A stretch of 64,000 nt of DNA, from positions 1 through 64,000 of the forward strand of contig NZ_JAIGQB010000012.1 in the NCBI RefSeq assembly GCF_021083185.1. Reading direction: 5' to 3'. Of the stretch, positions 16,603 to 25,201 are shown piece after piece. Source of the DNA: Nocardioides furvisabuli (lineage in GTDB: Bacteria > Actinomycetota > Actinomycetes > Propionibacteriales > Nocardioidaceae). The notes under the pieces were generated by a model. The model was not told where the DNA came from. It saw nothing but the letters and a program-made list of their open reading frames with translations, and did not search any database. Within the stretch, counting starts at the first letter, position 1. Each line of letters begins with the position of its first letter. The translations under genes and the position numbers were made by a program.

Positions 16603-18665
16603 GTCGCTTCACGCGCTACGACGGCGGCGACCCGCTGGCCCCGCCCGTCGACCTCGCCGAGGCCCTGGACGCGATCGGCCAGGACGTGATGGCCGGCTAC
16701 TCGCCCGAGCACGCGATGCGGGAGTTCCTGCGTCGCGGCAGCAGCGACCAGCCCGGCCTCGACGAGCTCGCCCGGCGGGTCGCGGAGCGCCGGCGAGAGA
16801 TCCTCCGGCGCAACAACCTCGACGGCACGATGCGCGAGGTCCGCGAGCTGCTCGACAGGGCCGTGCTGGCCGAGCGCGGGCAGCTCGCCCGCGACACCAC
16901 GATGGACGACGGCGACCGGGCCTTCCGCGAGCTGGTGCTCGACTCTGCGTACCCCGAAGGTGGTCCGACGTCGACGCCGGCCGCGGTGAGCGAGCTGGCG
17001 TCGTACGACTGGCAGTCCTCGGAGGCGCGCGAGGCCTTCGAGGCGATCAAGGACCTGCTCGGCCGCGAGCTGCTGGACCAGCGCTTCGCCGGCATGAAGC
17101 AGGCCCTGGAGGGCGCGACCGACGAGGACCGCGCGGCCGTCAGCGAGATGCTGTCCGACCTCAACGACCTGCTCGAGAAGCACGCCGCCGGGGGCGTCAC
17201 CGACGAGGAGTTCGGTGACTTCATGGACAAGCACGGGGACTTCTTCGCGGACTCCGACGGGCGGACCCCCCGTGACATGGACGAGCTGCTCGACACCCTC
17301 GCCCAGCGTGCGGCCGCGGCCCAGCGGATGATGAGCTCGATGACACCCGAGCAGCGCCAGGAGCTCATGGAGCTCTCGCAGCAGGCGTTCGGCTCGCCGC
17401 AGCTGATGGAGCAGCTGGCCCGGATGGACGCGAACCTCCAGGCGCTCCGGCCCGGTGAGGACTGGTCGGGGTCGGAGAGCTTCGAGGGCGGACCGGGGAC
17501 AGGCCTGGGTCTCGGCGACGGGACGGGTGCGCTCCAGGACCTCGCCCAGCTCGACGCCCTGGCCGAGCAGCTCGCCCAGTCGCACCGCGGCGCGCGGCTC
17601 GACGACGTCGACCTCGACGCGCTCGCCCAGCAGCTCGGCGCCGACGCAGCCGTGTCGGCAAAGACCCTGCAGGACCTCGAGCGGGCGCTGCGCGACAGCG
17701 GCTACCTCAAGCGCGGCTCCGACGGCGAGCTGCGGCTCTCGCCGCGCGCGATGCGCCAGCTCGGCAAGGCGCTGCTGCGCGACGTGGCGGAGCGGATGAG
17801 CGGACGCTCCGGCGCCCGCGAGACACGTACGACCGGGCTCGCCGGCGAGCCGTCCGGTGCGAGCCGGCGGTGGGAGTTCGGGTACACCGAGCCGTGGGAC
17901 GTGCCGCGCACCATCACCAACGCGGTGCTGCGCGATCCCTCGTCCTTCGGCGGTCGAGGAGCCGGCGAGGGACGAGCCGGCGTGTCGAGACTGCGGATCC
18001 AGGTCGACGACATCGAGGTCGTCGAGACCGAGGCGCGCACCCAGGCGGCCGTCGCGCTCCTGGTCGACACGTCCTTCTCGATGGCGATGGACGGGCGCTG
18101 GGTGCCGATGAAGCGCACTGCGCTCGCGCTGCACCAGCTCGTACGCTCCCGCTTCCGCGGCGACGACCTGCAGCTGATCGGCTTCGGTCGCCACGCCCAG
18201 GTGATGGAGATCGAGGAGCTCACGGGCCTCGACGCACGCTGGGACAAGGGCACCAACCTGCACCACGGGCTGCTGCTGGCCAACCGCTTCTTCCGCAAGC
18301 ACCCCAACGCCCAGCCCGTGCTGCTGGTCGTCACCGACGGCGAGCCCACGGCGCACCTCGAGGCCGACGGCGAGGTGTGGTTCTCCTACCCGCCGCACCC
18401 GCTGACGATCTCCCACGCGGTGCGCGAGCTCGACGCGGCCTCCCGGCTGGGTGCGCAGGTGACCTTCTTCCGGCTCGGCGAGGACCCCGGGCTGGCGCGC
18501 TTCATCGACTCGATGGCCCGGCGGGTCGACGGCCGGATGGTGAGCCCCGAGCTCGACGACCTCGGCGCCGCGGTCGTCGGGTCCTACCTCGGCTCGCGCG
18601 GTCCCGCGTCGTCGTACCGCGACCACTTCGGCGACTGGGGCGGCGGGCGCGGCTTCTGGGTCTAG
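16599..18665 (+). CDS. VWA-domain protein, partner of the AAA+ ATPase
   Basis: 688 residues. A long charged helical region (1-450) is followed by a von Willebrand A domain with the MIDAS motif DTSFS (Asp490), LQLIGFG, KGTNLHHG and VTDGEPT. No signal peptide, so cytoplasmic. Such VWA proteins bind a metal-dependent ligand and pair with MoxR/ChlI-type ATPases. The translated stretch GGRGAGEGRAGVSR (about 451-464) comes from a repeat-like 42-bp DNA segment (17951-17992) and looks like an in-frame insertion just before the VWA domain. ATGA overlap with the GNAT gene. Confidence 0.85.
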   Translation: MSRFTRYDGGDPLAPPVDLAEALDAIGQDVMAGYSPEHAMREFLRRGSSDQPGLDELARRVAERRREILRRNNLDGTMREVRELLDRAVLAERGQLARDTTMDDGDRAFRELVLDSAYPEGGPTSTPAAVSELASYDWQSSEAREAFEAIKDLLGRELLDQRFAGMKQALEGATDEDRAAVSEMLSDLNDLLEKHAAGGVTDEEFGDFMDKHGDFFADSDGRTPRDMDELLDTLAQRAAAAQRMMSSMTPEQRQELMELSQQAFGSPQLMEQLARMDANLQALRPGEDWSGSESFEGGPGTGLGLGDGTGALQDLAQLDALAEQLAQSHRGARLDDVDLDALAQQLGADAAVSAKTLQDLERALRDSGYLKRGSDGELRLSPRAMRQLGKALLRDVAERMSGRSGARETRTTGLAGEPSGASRRWEFGYTEPWDVPRTITNAVLRDPSSFGGRGAGEGRAGVSRLRIQVDDIEVVETEARTQAAVALLVDTSFSMAMDGRWVPMKRTALALHQLVRSRFRGDDLQLIGFGRHAQVMEIEELTGLDARWDKGTNLHHGLLLANRFFRKHPNAQPVLLVVTDGEPTAHLEADGEVWFSYPPHPLTISHAVRELDAASRLGAQVTFFRLGEDPGLARFIDSMARRVDGRMVSPELDDLGAAVVGSYLGSRGPASSYRDHFGDWGGGRGFWV
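17951..17992. repeat. Repeat-like segment inside the VWA gene
   Basis: The segment starts cggtcgaggagccgg and ends cgtgtcgagact, with gacgagccggcg inside. The ggtcgagga...tcgagac pattern is one I associate with dispersed palindromic repeats of Nocardioides genomes (recalled). Its length, 42 bp, keeps the frame, and it encodes a low-complexity Gly/Arg stretch not expected in the protein. Confidence 0.4.
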
Positions 18666-18669
18666 CGGA

Positions 18670-19095
18670 TCAGTGGCCCGCGGCCTCGAGCATCCGCAGC
18701 AGCTCGGCGCCCATGTGCTCGATCACGGCCTGGAGCGCCCTGGCGGGGCGCACCATCACGGTGAAGTCGACGATCTGACCGTCGACGTCCCACGTGATCA
18801 TGTCGATGCCGAAGACGTCGAGGCCGCCGACCTCGGTGCGGAACTGCAGCACCGCCGAGTCCTCGCCCAGCCACTCGCGCTCGTAGGTCAGCTCCGGGCC
18901 GAGGACGGTGAAGGCGGCGGTGAGGTAACCCACGACGGTGTCGCGCCCGACCTGCGGGGTGTGGACCGCCGGGCTGCGGAAGACCGCGTCCTCGGCGACG
19001 AGCCCCGGCAGGCCTGCCGGGTCGCGGCTCTCGACGACGGCGTGCCAGCGGGCCAGCGCCTGCTCGGCCGGGGTGGGGGCATCCATGGCCGCCAT
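18670..19095 (-). CDS. SnoaL/NTF2-like domain protein
   Basis: 141 residues. Cone-shaped NTF2-like fold is indicated by ALARWHAVVESRDPAGL, then LVAEDAVFRSPAV at the start and VLQFRTEVGGLDVFGIDM with the closing WDVDGQIVDFTVMVRP. Such proteins are small enzymes or ligand binders (nuclear transport factor 2/SnoaL-like); the ligand is unknown. ATG at 19095 has GGGTGG upstream; ATG at 19086 is a close alternative. The stop lies 4 bp from the VWA stop (convergent). Confidence 0.78.
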   Translation of the reverse strand: MAAMDAPTPAEQALARWHAVVESRDPAGLPGLVAEDAVFRSPAVHTPQVGRDTVVGYLTAAFTVLGPELTYEREWLGEDSAVLQFRTEVGGLDVFGIDMITWDVDGQIVDFTVMVRPARALQAVIEHMGAELLRMLEAAGH

Positions 19096-19134
19096 CGTGC
19101 CACCCGCGGGGCCTCCCCACTCCCCGGCGCCGGG

Positions 19135-19195
19135 GTAGTCCACCGGCATCTGGTCGTCGGCCGGTCCTCGGGACAACCACTTCCCGGTGGACTAC
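19135..19195. repeat. 12-bp inverted repeat overlapping the ABC1 kinase stop codon
   Basis: gtagtccaccgg (19135-19146) and its exact complement ccggtggactac (19184-19195) enclose 37 bp. The right arm covers the TAG stop of the ABC1-kinase gene; the left arm lies upstream of the SnoaL gene. It can act as a terminator for the kinase transcript, or be a dispersed palindromic element. Confidence 0.55.
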
Positions 19196-20550
19196 GCGGG
19201 CTCAGCCTCGGCGAACCCCGGCAGCGACTCCTCGAGGATCTCGCGGAAGGGCGCGGTCGCCCCCAGCTGGCTGAGCAGGCCGATGGCGCCGATCCAGGTC
19301 CGGTGGATGAGGAGGTAGGACGTGGGCAGGTTGAGCTTCATCGCGAGCGTGAACTCCTCCGACCGCGGGTCGTTGACGCGCTCGAACTGCTCGCGCATCC
19401 ACTCCCGCGTGAAGGTGAAGCGCTCCAGGGCGGCCGGCTCGACGAAGGGCGCGAGGTAGTCCATGACCTGGCGCGCGTCGACCTCGATGCGCTCCTTGAT
19501 GAAGCCCTCGGCGCGCAGCCCGGCCACGAGTGACTCCTCGTCGGCGTCGAGCGCGATCCGCATGAGCCGACCGGTGGCCGGTGGCATGCCGCCGTCCTCG
19601 AGGCGGGCCACGGCGCCGAAGTCGAGCACGCCGAGCCGGCCGAGGCCGCCGTCGGGACCGGGCAGGACCCGGAAGTTGCCGGGGTGCGGGTCCGCGTGGA
19701 GCATGCCGGTGAGCCGGGGGCCCTCGAAGAGGAACCGCACGAAGAGCTCGCCGTAGTGGTCGCGCTCCTCCTGCGTCCCCTCCCGGATGACGTGGGCGAG
19801 CGAGTGGGCGGAGTCCATCCACTCGGTCACCAGCACCTCGCCACCGACGGCGACCACCGGCGGGACGGCGATGTCCGGGTGTCCCTCGAACGCCTCGGCG
19901 TACGCCGACTGCGCCTCCGCCTCGAGGTGGTAGTCGAGCTCGTCGGCCGCCCGCGCCTGCAGCTCGGCCACGAGCGGCTTGATGTCGAGGCCCGGGAAGA
20001 CGGGCGCGACCCCGCGGGCCAGCCGGGAGATCTGGCGCAGGTCGCTCATCAACGCCTCGCCGGCGCCGGGGTACTGCACCTTGACCGCGACCTCGCGCTC
20101 CTCGCCCGTCGTGTGGTCGAGCCACCGGCCCCGGTGCACCTGCCCGATGGAGGCGGCAGCCGTGGGCGCGCCGTCGAGCCACACCAGGCGCTCGGCCCAG
20201 TCGGCGCCGAGATGGGTGGCGAGCTGCTGCCGCACGGTCGCGGTCGGCATCGGCGGGGCGGAGTCCTGGAGCGCGGTGAGGTGCTCGCGGTAGGGGGCGG
20301 CGACGTCCTCCGGCAGCGCGGCCTCGAGGACGCTCAGCGCCTGGCCGAACTTCATCGCCCCGCCCTTGAGCTCGCCCAGCGTCCGGAACAGCTGCTCGGC
20401 CGTGCGCTGCTGCACGTCGGTGAGCACCGACTCCGCGGACCTGCCGCCCAGCCGCTTGCCGAAGCCCATGGCCTGTCGTCCGGCGTAGCCCAGTGGGAGG
20501 GCTGCGAGCCGGGCTGTGCGCGCGGCGGCCTTGCGGGGGAGCTCGGTCAT
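19192..20550 (-). CDS. ABC1/AarF/UbiB atypical kinase
   Basis: 452 residues. Diagnostic blocks: KFGQ (67-70) in the KxGQ helix, AAASIGQVHRG replacing the normal P-loop, EVAVKVQYPG with the ATP Lys, HADPHPGNF catalytic loop and LDFGAV metal-binding loop. The family regulates or enables quinone/isoprenoid lipid metabolism (UbiB, Coq8) through ATPase-like activity. The organism would use menaquinone, so the target lipid here is open. ATG at 20550 fits the family N-terminus; the much longer open frame upstream is antisense to the protease gene. Soluble or membrane-peripheral; no obvious transmembrane helices at the C-terminus. Confidence 0.9.
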   Translation of the reverse strand: MTELPRKAAARTARLAALPLGYAGRQAMGFGKRLGGRSAESVLTDVQQRTAEQLFRTLGELKGGAMKFGQALSVLEAALPEDVAAPYREHLTALQDSAPPMPTATVRQQLATHLGADWAERLVWLDGAPTAAASIGQVHRGRWLDHTTGEEREVAVKVQYPGAGEALMSDLRQISRLARGVAPVFPGLDIKPLVAELQARAADELDYHLEAEAQSAYAEAFEGHPDIAVPPVVAVGGEVLVTEWMDSAHSLAHVIREGTQEERDHYGELFVRFLFEGPRLTGMLHADPHPGNFRVLPGPDGGLGRLGVLDFGAVARLEDGGMPPATGRLMRIALDADEESLVAGLRAEGFIKERIEVDARQVMDYLAPFVEPAALERFTFTREWMREQFERVNDPRSEEFTLAMKLNLPTSYLLIHRTWIGAIGLLSQLGATAPFREILEESLPGFAEAEPA

Positions 20551-20655
20551 GGGGCCATTGTCGTCGGTCCGCCAAACCCGGGTGTCCCTCCGCCGTGACC
20601 CGGGCCACGGTGCCTCGTTGACGGAGCAACCACACTCCAATCTCGGGAGGACCCC

Positions 20656-22140
20656 GTGCGTCACAAGCCCCTTCTCGCCTGCGCGGCGAGCGTCCTGGCC
20701 GCCTCGGCGACCTTCGCCTTCGGCGGCACCGCCTCGGCGGCCGACCCGGCCGGCGCGAACACGGCCCAGGCCGACGTGTCCGACTTCCTCGCCCGCCAGC
20801 TGACGACACTGTCCGGCCGCACCACCGTGATGGTGCACGGCACCTCGCTCGCGGCTGCGCGTGACGCCGTCGCGGCCGCGGGCATGACGAAGAAGGGCGA
20901 GTTCGCCTCGATCGGCGTGGTCATCGCCAACGCGACCAGGAGCCAGGTCCAGGCCGTGCGCAGCGCACCCGGCGTGACCTACGTCGAGGGCGGGGCGCAG
21001 CCGATCGAGTTCTTCAGCCAGGACGTGGCCGAGACCTCCAACACCGCCACTCGCGGCGTCGAGGCCGCCGCCACGCTGACCGGCGCCGACGGCACCGCCC
21101 TCACCGGCCAGGGCGTCAGCGTTGCGGTCATCGACTCCGGGGTCGACCCGACGCACCCCTACTTCAAGGAGGCCGACGGCTCGAGCGCCGTCGTCGCCAA
21201 CCTCAAGGCGCTGTGCGAGCCGCTCACCGAGACCTGCTCGGTCCAGCGGCTCCCCGGCGTCATCGACACCGACACCCTCTCCGTCGGCGGCCACGGCACC
21301 CACGTCAGCGGCATCGTCGCCGGCCGGCCGACCACGCTGACCGACGGCGGCACGCTCCAGGGCGCCGCACCCGGCGCCAAGCTGGTGTCCGTCTCGACCG
21401 GCGCGGGCATCGTGATCCTCGGCGCCGACTCCGCCCTCAACTGGGTGCTGGAGAACCACGAGGCGCCGTGCGGCCCCGGGGTCCCCGCGACCACCTGCCC
21501 GCCCATCAAGGTCACCAACAACTCCTACGGCCCCACCGGCGGCGGCGAGTTCGACCCCGAGTCCGCGACCGTGAAGCTCCAGCGCGCGCTGGCAGCGGAG
21601 GGCGTCGTGACCGTCTGGGCGGCGGGCAACGACGGGGGCGACGGCTCGACGAGCCTGACCAACCCGCCCGGCCAGGACCCGACCGGCGGCATCTTGTCGG
21701 TCGCCTCCTACTACGACCAGGACACCGGCACCCGTGAGGGCGTCGTCTCGGAGTACAGCTCGCGCGGCCTGTCGTCCGACGCCTCCACGTGGCCGGACAT
21801 CTCGGCGCCCGGCGAGAACATCACCTCCTCGTGCCGGCTCTACCTCGCGATCTGCTCGACCGGCCTCGACTTCCGCAACGGTCCGGGCGCGCTCGACCTC
21901 GGCACCTTCAACACCATCAGTGGCACGTCGATGGCAGCCCCGCACATCGCGGGCATCGTGGCGCAGCTCTTCCAGGCCGACCCGTCCGCGACGCCGGGCG
22001 AGATCGAGCGGGCGCTGAAGGTCTCGGCGCACAAGTACGCCGACGGCGCGGCCTACGAGGCCGGCTCGCCCGGCACCACGTCGTACGACAAGGGCCACGG
22101 CCTCGTCGACGTCGTGGCCGCCGTCGCAGCCCTCGGGTGA
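20656..22140 (+). CDS. Secreted subtilisin-like serine protease (S8)
   Basis: 494 residues. The signal peptide (residues 1-28, ending TASA-A) is followed by an inhibitor I9-like propeptide (about 35-112). The catalytic domain has Asp160 (VIDSGVD), His213 (GGHGTHVSG), oxyanion Asn289 and Ser425 (SGTSMAAPH). Two extra cysteine pairs (CEPLTETC, CGPGVPATTC) suggest disulfide-stabilised loops. The enzyme should be exported and activated outside the cell. GTG at 20656 is 5 nt after GGGAGG. A strong hairpin terminator follows at 22207. Confidence 0.92.
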   Translation: MRHKPLLACAASVLAASATFAFGGTASAADPAGANTAQADVSDFLARQLTTLSGRTTVMVHGTSLAAARDAVAAAGMTKKGEFASIGVVIANATRSQVQAVRSAPGVTYVEGGAQPIEFFSQDVAETSNTATRGVEAAATLTGADGTALTGQGVSVAVIDSGVDPTHPYFKEADGSSAVVANLKALCEPLTETCSVQRLPGVIDTDTLSVGGHGTHVSGIVAGRPTTLTDGGTLQGAAPGAKLVSVSTGAGIVILGADSALNWVLENHEAPCGPGVPATTCPPIKVTNNSYGPTGGGEFDPESATVKLQRALAAEGVVTVWAAGNDGGDGSTSLTNPPGQDPTGGILSVASYYDQDTGTREGVVSEYSSRGLSSDASTWPDISAPGENITSSCRLYLAICSTGLDFRNGPGALDLGTFNTISGTSMAAPHIAGIVAQLFQADPSATPGEIERALKVSAHKYADGAAYEAGSPGTTSYDKGHGLVDVVAAVAALG

Positions 22141-22206
22141 CCCACCGGGGCTGACCACAGACCCTCTCCAGGGGAGGGACACTGCGCAACAGGGGCGCGG
22201 TGGACC

Positions 22207-22238
22207 GGCGGGCGGGAGTTCTCGGACTCCCGCCCGCC
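22207..22238 (+). terminator. Hairpin terminator after the protease gene
   Basis: A perfect 13-bp GC-rich stem (22207-22219 with 22226-22238) and 6-nt loop, followed by tt, lies 67 bp after the protease stop. Confidence 0.75.
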
Positions 22239-22261
22239 TTCTGCATGTGGTGGGGTGAGGC

Positions 22262-22546
22262 ATGGAGATCGTGTTCAGCGGCGAGGTGGTCGAGTGGCGC
22301 GGACCCGCGCCCTTCCACTTCGTACGCCTGCCGCTGGACGCGGCCGACCTCGTCGACGAGGTGAAGGCCGATGTCGTCTACTGGGGCGTGGTGCCGGTGC
22401 GCGCCCGCATCGGGGACACCGCGTTCACCACGTCGATGTTTCCCCGAGAGGAGACGTGGTTCCTCCCCGTGAAGGACGCCGTACGCCGGGCCGAGGGTGT
22501 CGACCTCGGCGACGTGGTCGACGTACGCGTCTGGGTCGGCGCGTAG
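22262..22546 (+). CDS. DUF1905 domain protein
   Basis: 94 residues. The single domain starts MEIVFSGEVVEWRGPAPFHF and contains YWGVVPVRARIGDTAFTTSM and the closing VDVRVWVG, the beta-barrel pattern of DUF1905. The function is unknown; in some proteins the domain is fused to YdeI-type C-termini. It is probably transcribed alone, as a terminator precedes it. The stop codon abuts the 3' end of the opposite-strand phosphatidyltransferase gene (22546/22547). Confidence 0.85.
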   Translation: MEIVFSGEVVEWRGPAPFHFVRLPLDAADLVDEVKADVVYWGVVPVRARIGDTAFTTSMFPREETWFLPVKDAVRRAEGVDLGDVVDVRVWVGA

Positions 22547-23275
22547 TCAGGTGCCTGCGGGGACAGTGCGGCTGCGACGGGTCGTCAGGTGGAGGCTGAG
22601 CGCGACGTAGTAGACGACGTAGGCCACCGAGATCGCCAGCCACACCGGACTGGGGTCGGGGAGCTGGACCAGGAGCACGGCGTAGCTCGCCAGCCACAGG
22701 CAGGTCAGGGCGAGCGTCGTCCTCTGCAGCATCGTGGTGCGCGAGGGGTAGACGTAACCGACGGGCACGAAGACGAGCACCGCGCACACCAGCAGCACGA
22801 CGGCGACGGTGGCGGGCCGGAGGTCGAGCACCACGACGTAGAACGCGGCGATGTTCCAGTAGCTGGGGAAGCCGAGGAACAGGTGGTCCTCGGTCTTCGC
22901 GTCGACCCGGCAGAACTGGTAGGCCGAGGCGAGCAGCGGGATCGCTGCGAGCACGGTCGCCCGGGTCCCGTCGCCGAGGTAGCCGGCGCTCCACAGCAGG
23001 AGCATCGGCATGAAGGCGTAGGTGATGTAGTCGACGATGTTGTCCAGGAGCGCGCCGTCGAACGACGGGGCGTAGCGCTTGACCTGCACCCAGCGCGCGA
23101 GCATCCCGTCGGTGCCGTCGACGACCATCGCGACGAGGAACAGCCAGAGCGCCCGGACGGTGTCCCCCTCCATGACGGCGACGAACATCAGGAAGGCCAG
23201 GACGACCCCGGAGGCCGTGTAGGCGTGGACCAGCCAGGCGGCGACGGTGTGACGGTACGGCGATGGGGCGGGCAC
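22547..23275 (-). CDS. CDP-alcohol phosphatidyltransferase (Pcs-like)
   Basis: 242 residues with about seven to eight membrane helices. The CDP-alcohol phosphotransferase signature is present: Asp56-Gly57-x2-Ala60-Arg61, then Asp73-Gly74-x3-Asp78-x3-Asp82. The start (YRHTVAAWLVHAYTASGVVL) and topology resemble phosphatidylcholine synthase, which makes PC from CDP-diacylglycerol and choline. Other alcohols (inositol, glycerol phosphate) remain possible. The GTG start has GAGGAG 4 nt upstream. Confidence 0.78.
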   Translation of the reverse strand: MPAPSPYRHTVAAWLVHAYTASGVVLAFLMFVAVMEGDTVRALWLFLVAMVVDGTDGMLARWVQVKRYAPSFDGALLDNIVDYITYAFMPMLLLWSAGYLGDGTRATVLAAIPLLASAYQFCRVDAKTEDHLFLGFPSYWNIAAFYVVVLDLRPATVAVVLLVCAVLVFVPVGYVYPSRTTMLQRTTLALTCLWLASYAVLLVQLPDPSPVWLAISVAYVVYYVALSLHLTTRRSRTVPAGT

Positions 23276-23419
23276 GCGACTCCTCGGTCGGACGGGTCCT
23301 GCTGCGCAACCGGATCATGTCAGGCGCGGATGCGATCGGAGGCAACCTCCGGCGGCGTGGCCGCGTCCTCACTGTGCACCCCGGCTCGCGGGGGCACCTG
23401 TGAGAACGGAAACAGCACC

Positions 23420-23968
23420 ATGCGCACCACCATCCTCGGCTCCGCCACCCTGGCGCTCGCAGCCACCCTCGCCCTGACCCAGCTCGCCCCGGCCAACGCC
23501 GACAGCATCGGCGTCAAGGACCCGAAGGACCTCGCCCACGGCGCCGACCTCCGGTCGGTCCAGGTCGAGCACAAGGCCCGCAACATCGTCGTCACGACGA
23601 CCCACACCGACCTGCGCGAGTCCTTCCGGTCCGGCTCGTCCGGCGCGGTCTACCTCGACACCGACCCCGCTGACCCGGGCCCCGAGTACGTCTTCGCCGG
23701 CGGCTACTTCGTCGGCACCGACTACCAGCTGGTCGAGGTCGACGGCTTCTCCAACGCCTCGTGGGGCGCGCCCGTCGAGGGGGCGTACGCGATGCGGATC
23801 GACTACGACCGCGAGCAGGTGCGGATGCGGATCTCCCGTGCGGCCCTCGGATCGCCCGACGAGGTCCGCGTCGCGGTGAAGGTCGCCGGATCGCGCCCCG
23901 ACGGCAGCAGCACGCGGCGCGACTGGCTCGGCGAGCCGCGCAGCTTCACCGAGTGGGTCGCGCAGTGA
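23420..23968 (+). CDS. Secreted protein of unknown function
   Basis: 182 residues. A clear signal peptide (1-27, ending ANA-D) precedes a beta-rich, acidic mature domain with several Asp/Gly motifs (VYLDTDPADPGPEYVF). I do not recognise a named family; similar small exported proteins are frequent in Nocardioides. A 12-bp-stem terminator follows directly. The start codon has no clear ribosome site. Confidence 0.7.
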   Translation: MRTTILGSATLALAATLALTQLAPANADSIGVKDPKDLAHGADLRSVQVEHKARNIVVTTTHTDLRESFRSGSSGAVYLDTDPADPGPEYVFAGGYFVGTDYQLVEVDGFSNASWGAPVEGAYAMRIDYDREQVRMRISRAALGSPDEVRVAVKVAGSRPDGSSTRRDWLGEPRSFTEWVAQ

Positions 23969-23974
23969 GCCGTG

Positions 23975-24002
23975 GTCCGGGTCGTCACACGACGACCCGG
24001 AC
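23975..24002. terminator. Bidirectional hairpin terminator
   Basis: A perfect 12-bp stem (23975-23986 with 23991-24002) around acac lies between the convergent secreted-protein and YCII genes and overlaps the last codons of the latter. Confidence 0.7.
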
Positions 24003-24326
24003 CTCCTGCGGCCAGCCGCACCCCTCGGCGACCTTGGCCGCCCACTCACGGGCCTCCTCGATCGTCGCGACCTCGATGACCGTGATGCCGCCGAGCTGCT
24101 CGGTCGTCTCGGTGTAGGGCCCGTCGCTGACGACCATGGACCCGCTGGTCCCGTCGGCGCTGAACGCCTGGTCCATGTCCTCCACGAGCCCTCCGGCGAA
24201 GACGAGGACACCTGCCTGCTCCATCTCGCGGACGACGGCCGTGGACGGCTCGACCCGGCTGCGGAACCACTCCTCGTCGTGGTCCCCGACCCACTGCTGG
24301 TGGAAGTAGATGGCGTATCGGGTCAT
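23985..24326 (-). CDS. YCII-related (DGPF) domain protein
   Basis: 113 residues. A ferredoxin-like YCII domain: MTRYAIYFHQQWVG at the start, GVLVFAGGLVEDMDQ, the VSDGPYTETTEQLGG block from which the DGPF name comes, and EAREWAAK near the end. YCII proteins are predicted small enzymes; those near sigma factors are often of this DGPF type, but no sigma factor gene is nearby here. ATG has GGAGGAG upstream. The 3' end overlaps a terminator hairpin. Confidence 0.85.
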   Translation of the reverse strand: MTRYAIYFHQQWVGDHDEEWFRSRVEPSTAVVREMEQAGVLVFAGGLVEDMDQAFSADGTSGSMVVSDGPYTETTEQLGGITVIEVATIEEAREWAAKVAEGCGWPQEVRVVV

Positions 24327-24403
24327 GGGAGCTCCTCCGTCGGGGCCGCCCGTGCGGCCTGTCACCACTGTGACGGACGAGGAGCGCCGGGATCGACAGC
24401 CCG

Positions 24404-25054
24404 TCAGGCGGTCTCGGGGAACTTCACTCCCGTGTTGGCGTGGCAGCGGTAGCCGAAGGGGTTCTTGGCCAGGTACTGCTGGTGGGCGTCCTCGGCGTAG
24501 TAGTACGGCGTCTGGCTCGACGGGCGGATCTCGGTGGTGATCTCGCCGAGGCCGCGGCGCGCGAGCTCCTCGCCGTACACCTTGGTCAGCTCGCGGGCGG
24601 TCTGCTCCTGCTCGGGCGTCGTCCAGTAGATCGCCGAGCGGTACTGCGTGCCGACGTCGTTGCCCTGACGCATGCCCTGGGTCGGGTCGTGGATCTCGAA
24701 GAACTTCTTGATCAGGTCGGCGTAGGACACGACGGTCGGGTCGAAGACCACGCGGATCGCCTCGGTGTGGCCGGTGCGTCCGCTGCACACCTCCTCGTAG
24801 GTCGGGTTCGGCGTGCTGCCGCCGGCGTAGCCGACCGACGTGGACCACACGCCGGGGACCTGCCAGTAGATCTCCTCCGCGCCCCAGAAGCAGCCGAGGC
24901 CGAGGATCGCGACCTCGAATCCGGCGGGTGCGTCGGGGGTGATCACCGGCGCGTCGAGGACCACGTGGTCGCCCAGGCTCCACATCGACTCCGAGCGGCC
25001 GGGGAGCGCCTGGTCGGGGGTGGGCAGGGAGGTGGGCTTGCCGAATCCGAACAT
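24404..25054 (-). CDS. msrA: Peptide methionine sulfoxide reductase MsrA
   Basis: 216 residues. The active-site motif GCFWGAEE holds catalytic Cys55, followed by VGYAGG, GHTEAIRVVFDP, HDPTQGMRQGNDVGTQYRS and near the end YCx-type sequence FGYRCHANTGVKFP. It reduces methionine-S-sulfoxide in proteins with thioredoxin as electron donor, repairing oxidative damage in the cytoplasm. About 40 residues precede the domain, normal for actinobacterial MsrA. Divergent from the secreted protein at 25202; the shared upstream region contains the perfect palindrome ggactagtcc (25111-25120). Confidence 0.95.
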   Translation of the reverse strand: MFGFGKPTSLPTPDQALPGRSESMWSLGDHVVLDAPVITPDAPAGFEVAILGLGCFWGAEEIYWQVPGVWSTSVGYAGGSTPNPTYEEVCSGRTGHTEAIRVVFDPTVVSYADLIKKFFEIHDPTQGMRQGNDVGTQYRSAIYWTTPEQEQTARELTKVYGEELARRGLGEITTEIRPSSQTPYYYAEDAHQQYLAKNPFGYRCHANTGVKFPETA

Positions 25055-25201
25055 GTCTCGATTGTCCCCGGTCGCACAAGCGGTCGGACCACCCATCGGT
25101 AGAACTACCTGGACTAGTCCTCGCGCTGTCACGGATGCGGACGCGGATGCCTGGGAGGACGGTGGAGATCTCAGGACCAAGTCGTCGAAGGGAAACGCAT
25201 C

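Noticed and set aside
19192..22263. Minus-strand frame of over 1000 codons across the kinase and protease genes
   Set aside because: Only the part from 20550 down matches ABC1 kinases; the rest is antisense to the protease, which has all catalytic motifs. High GC keeps such frames open.
25111..25120. ggactagtcc palindrome as a third DevR box
   Set aside because: It lacks the central two bases and the outer G/C pair of the DosR core; it may bind another factor.
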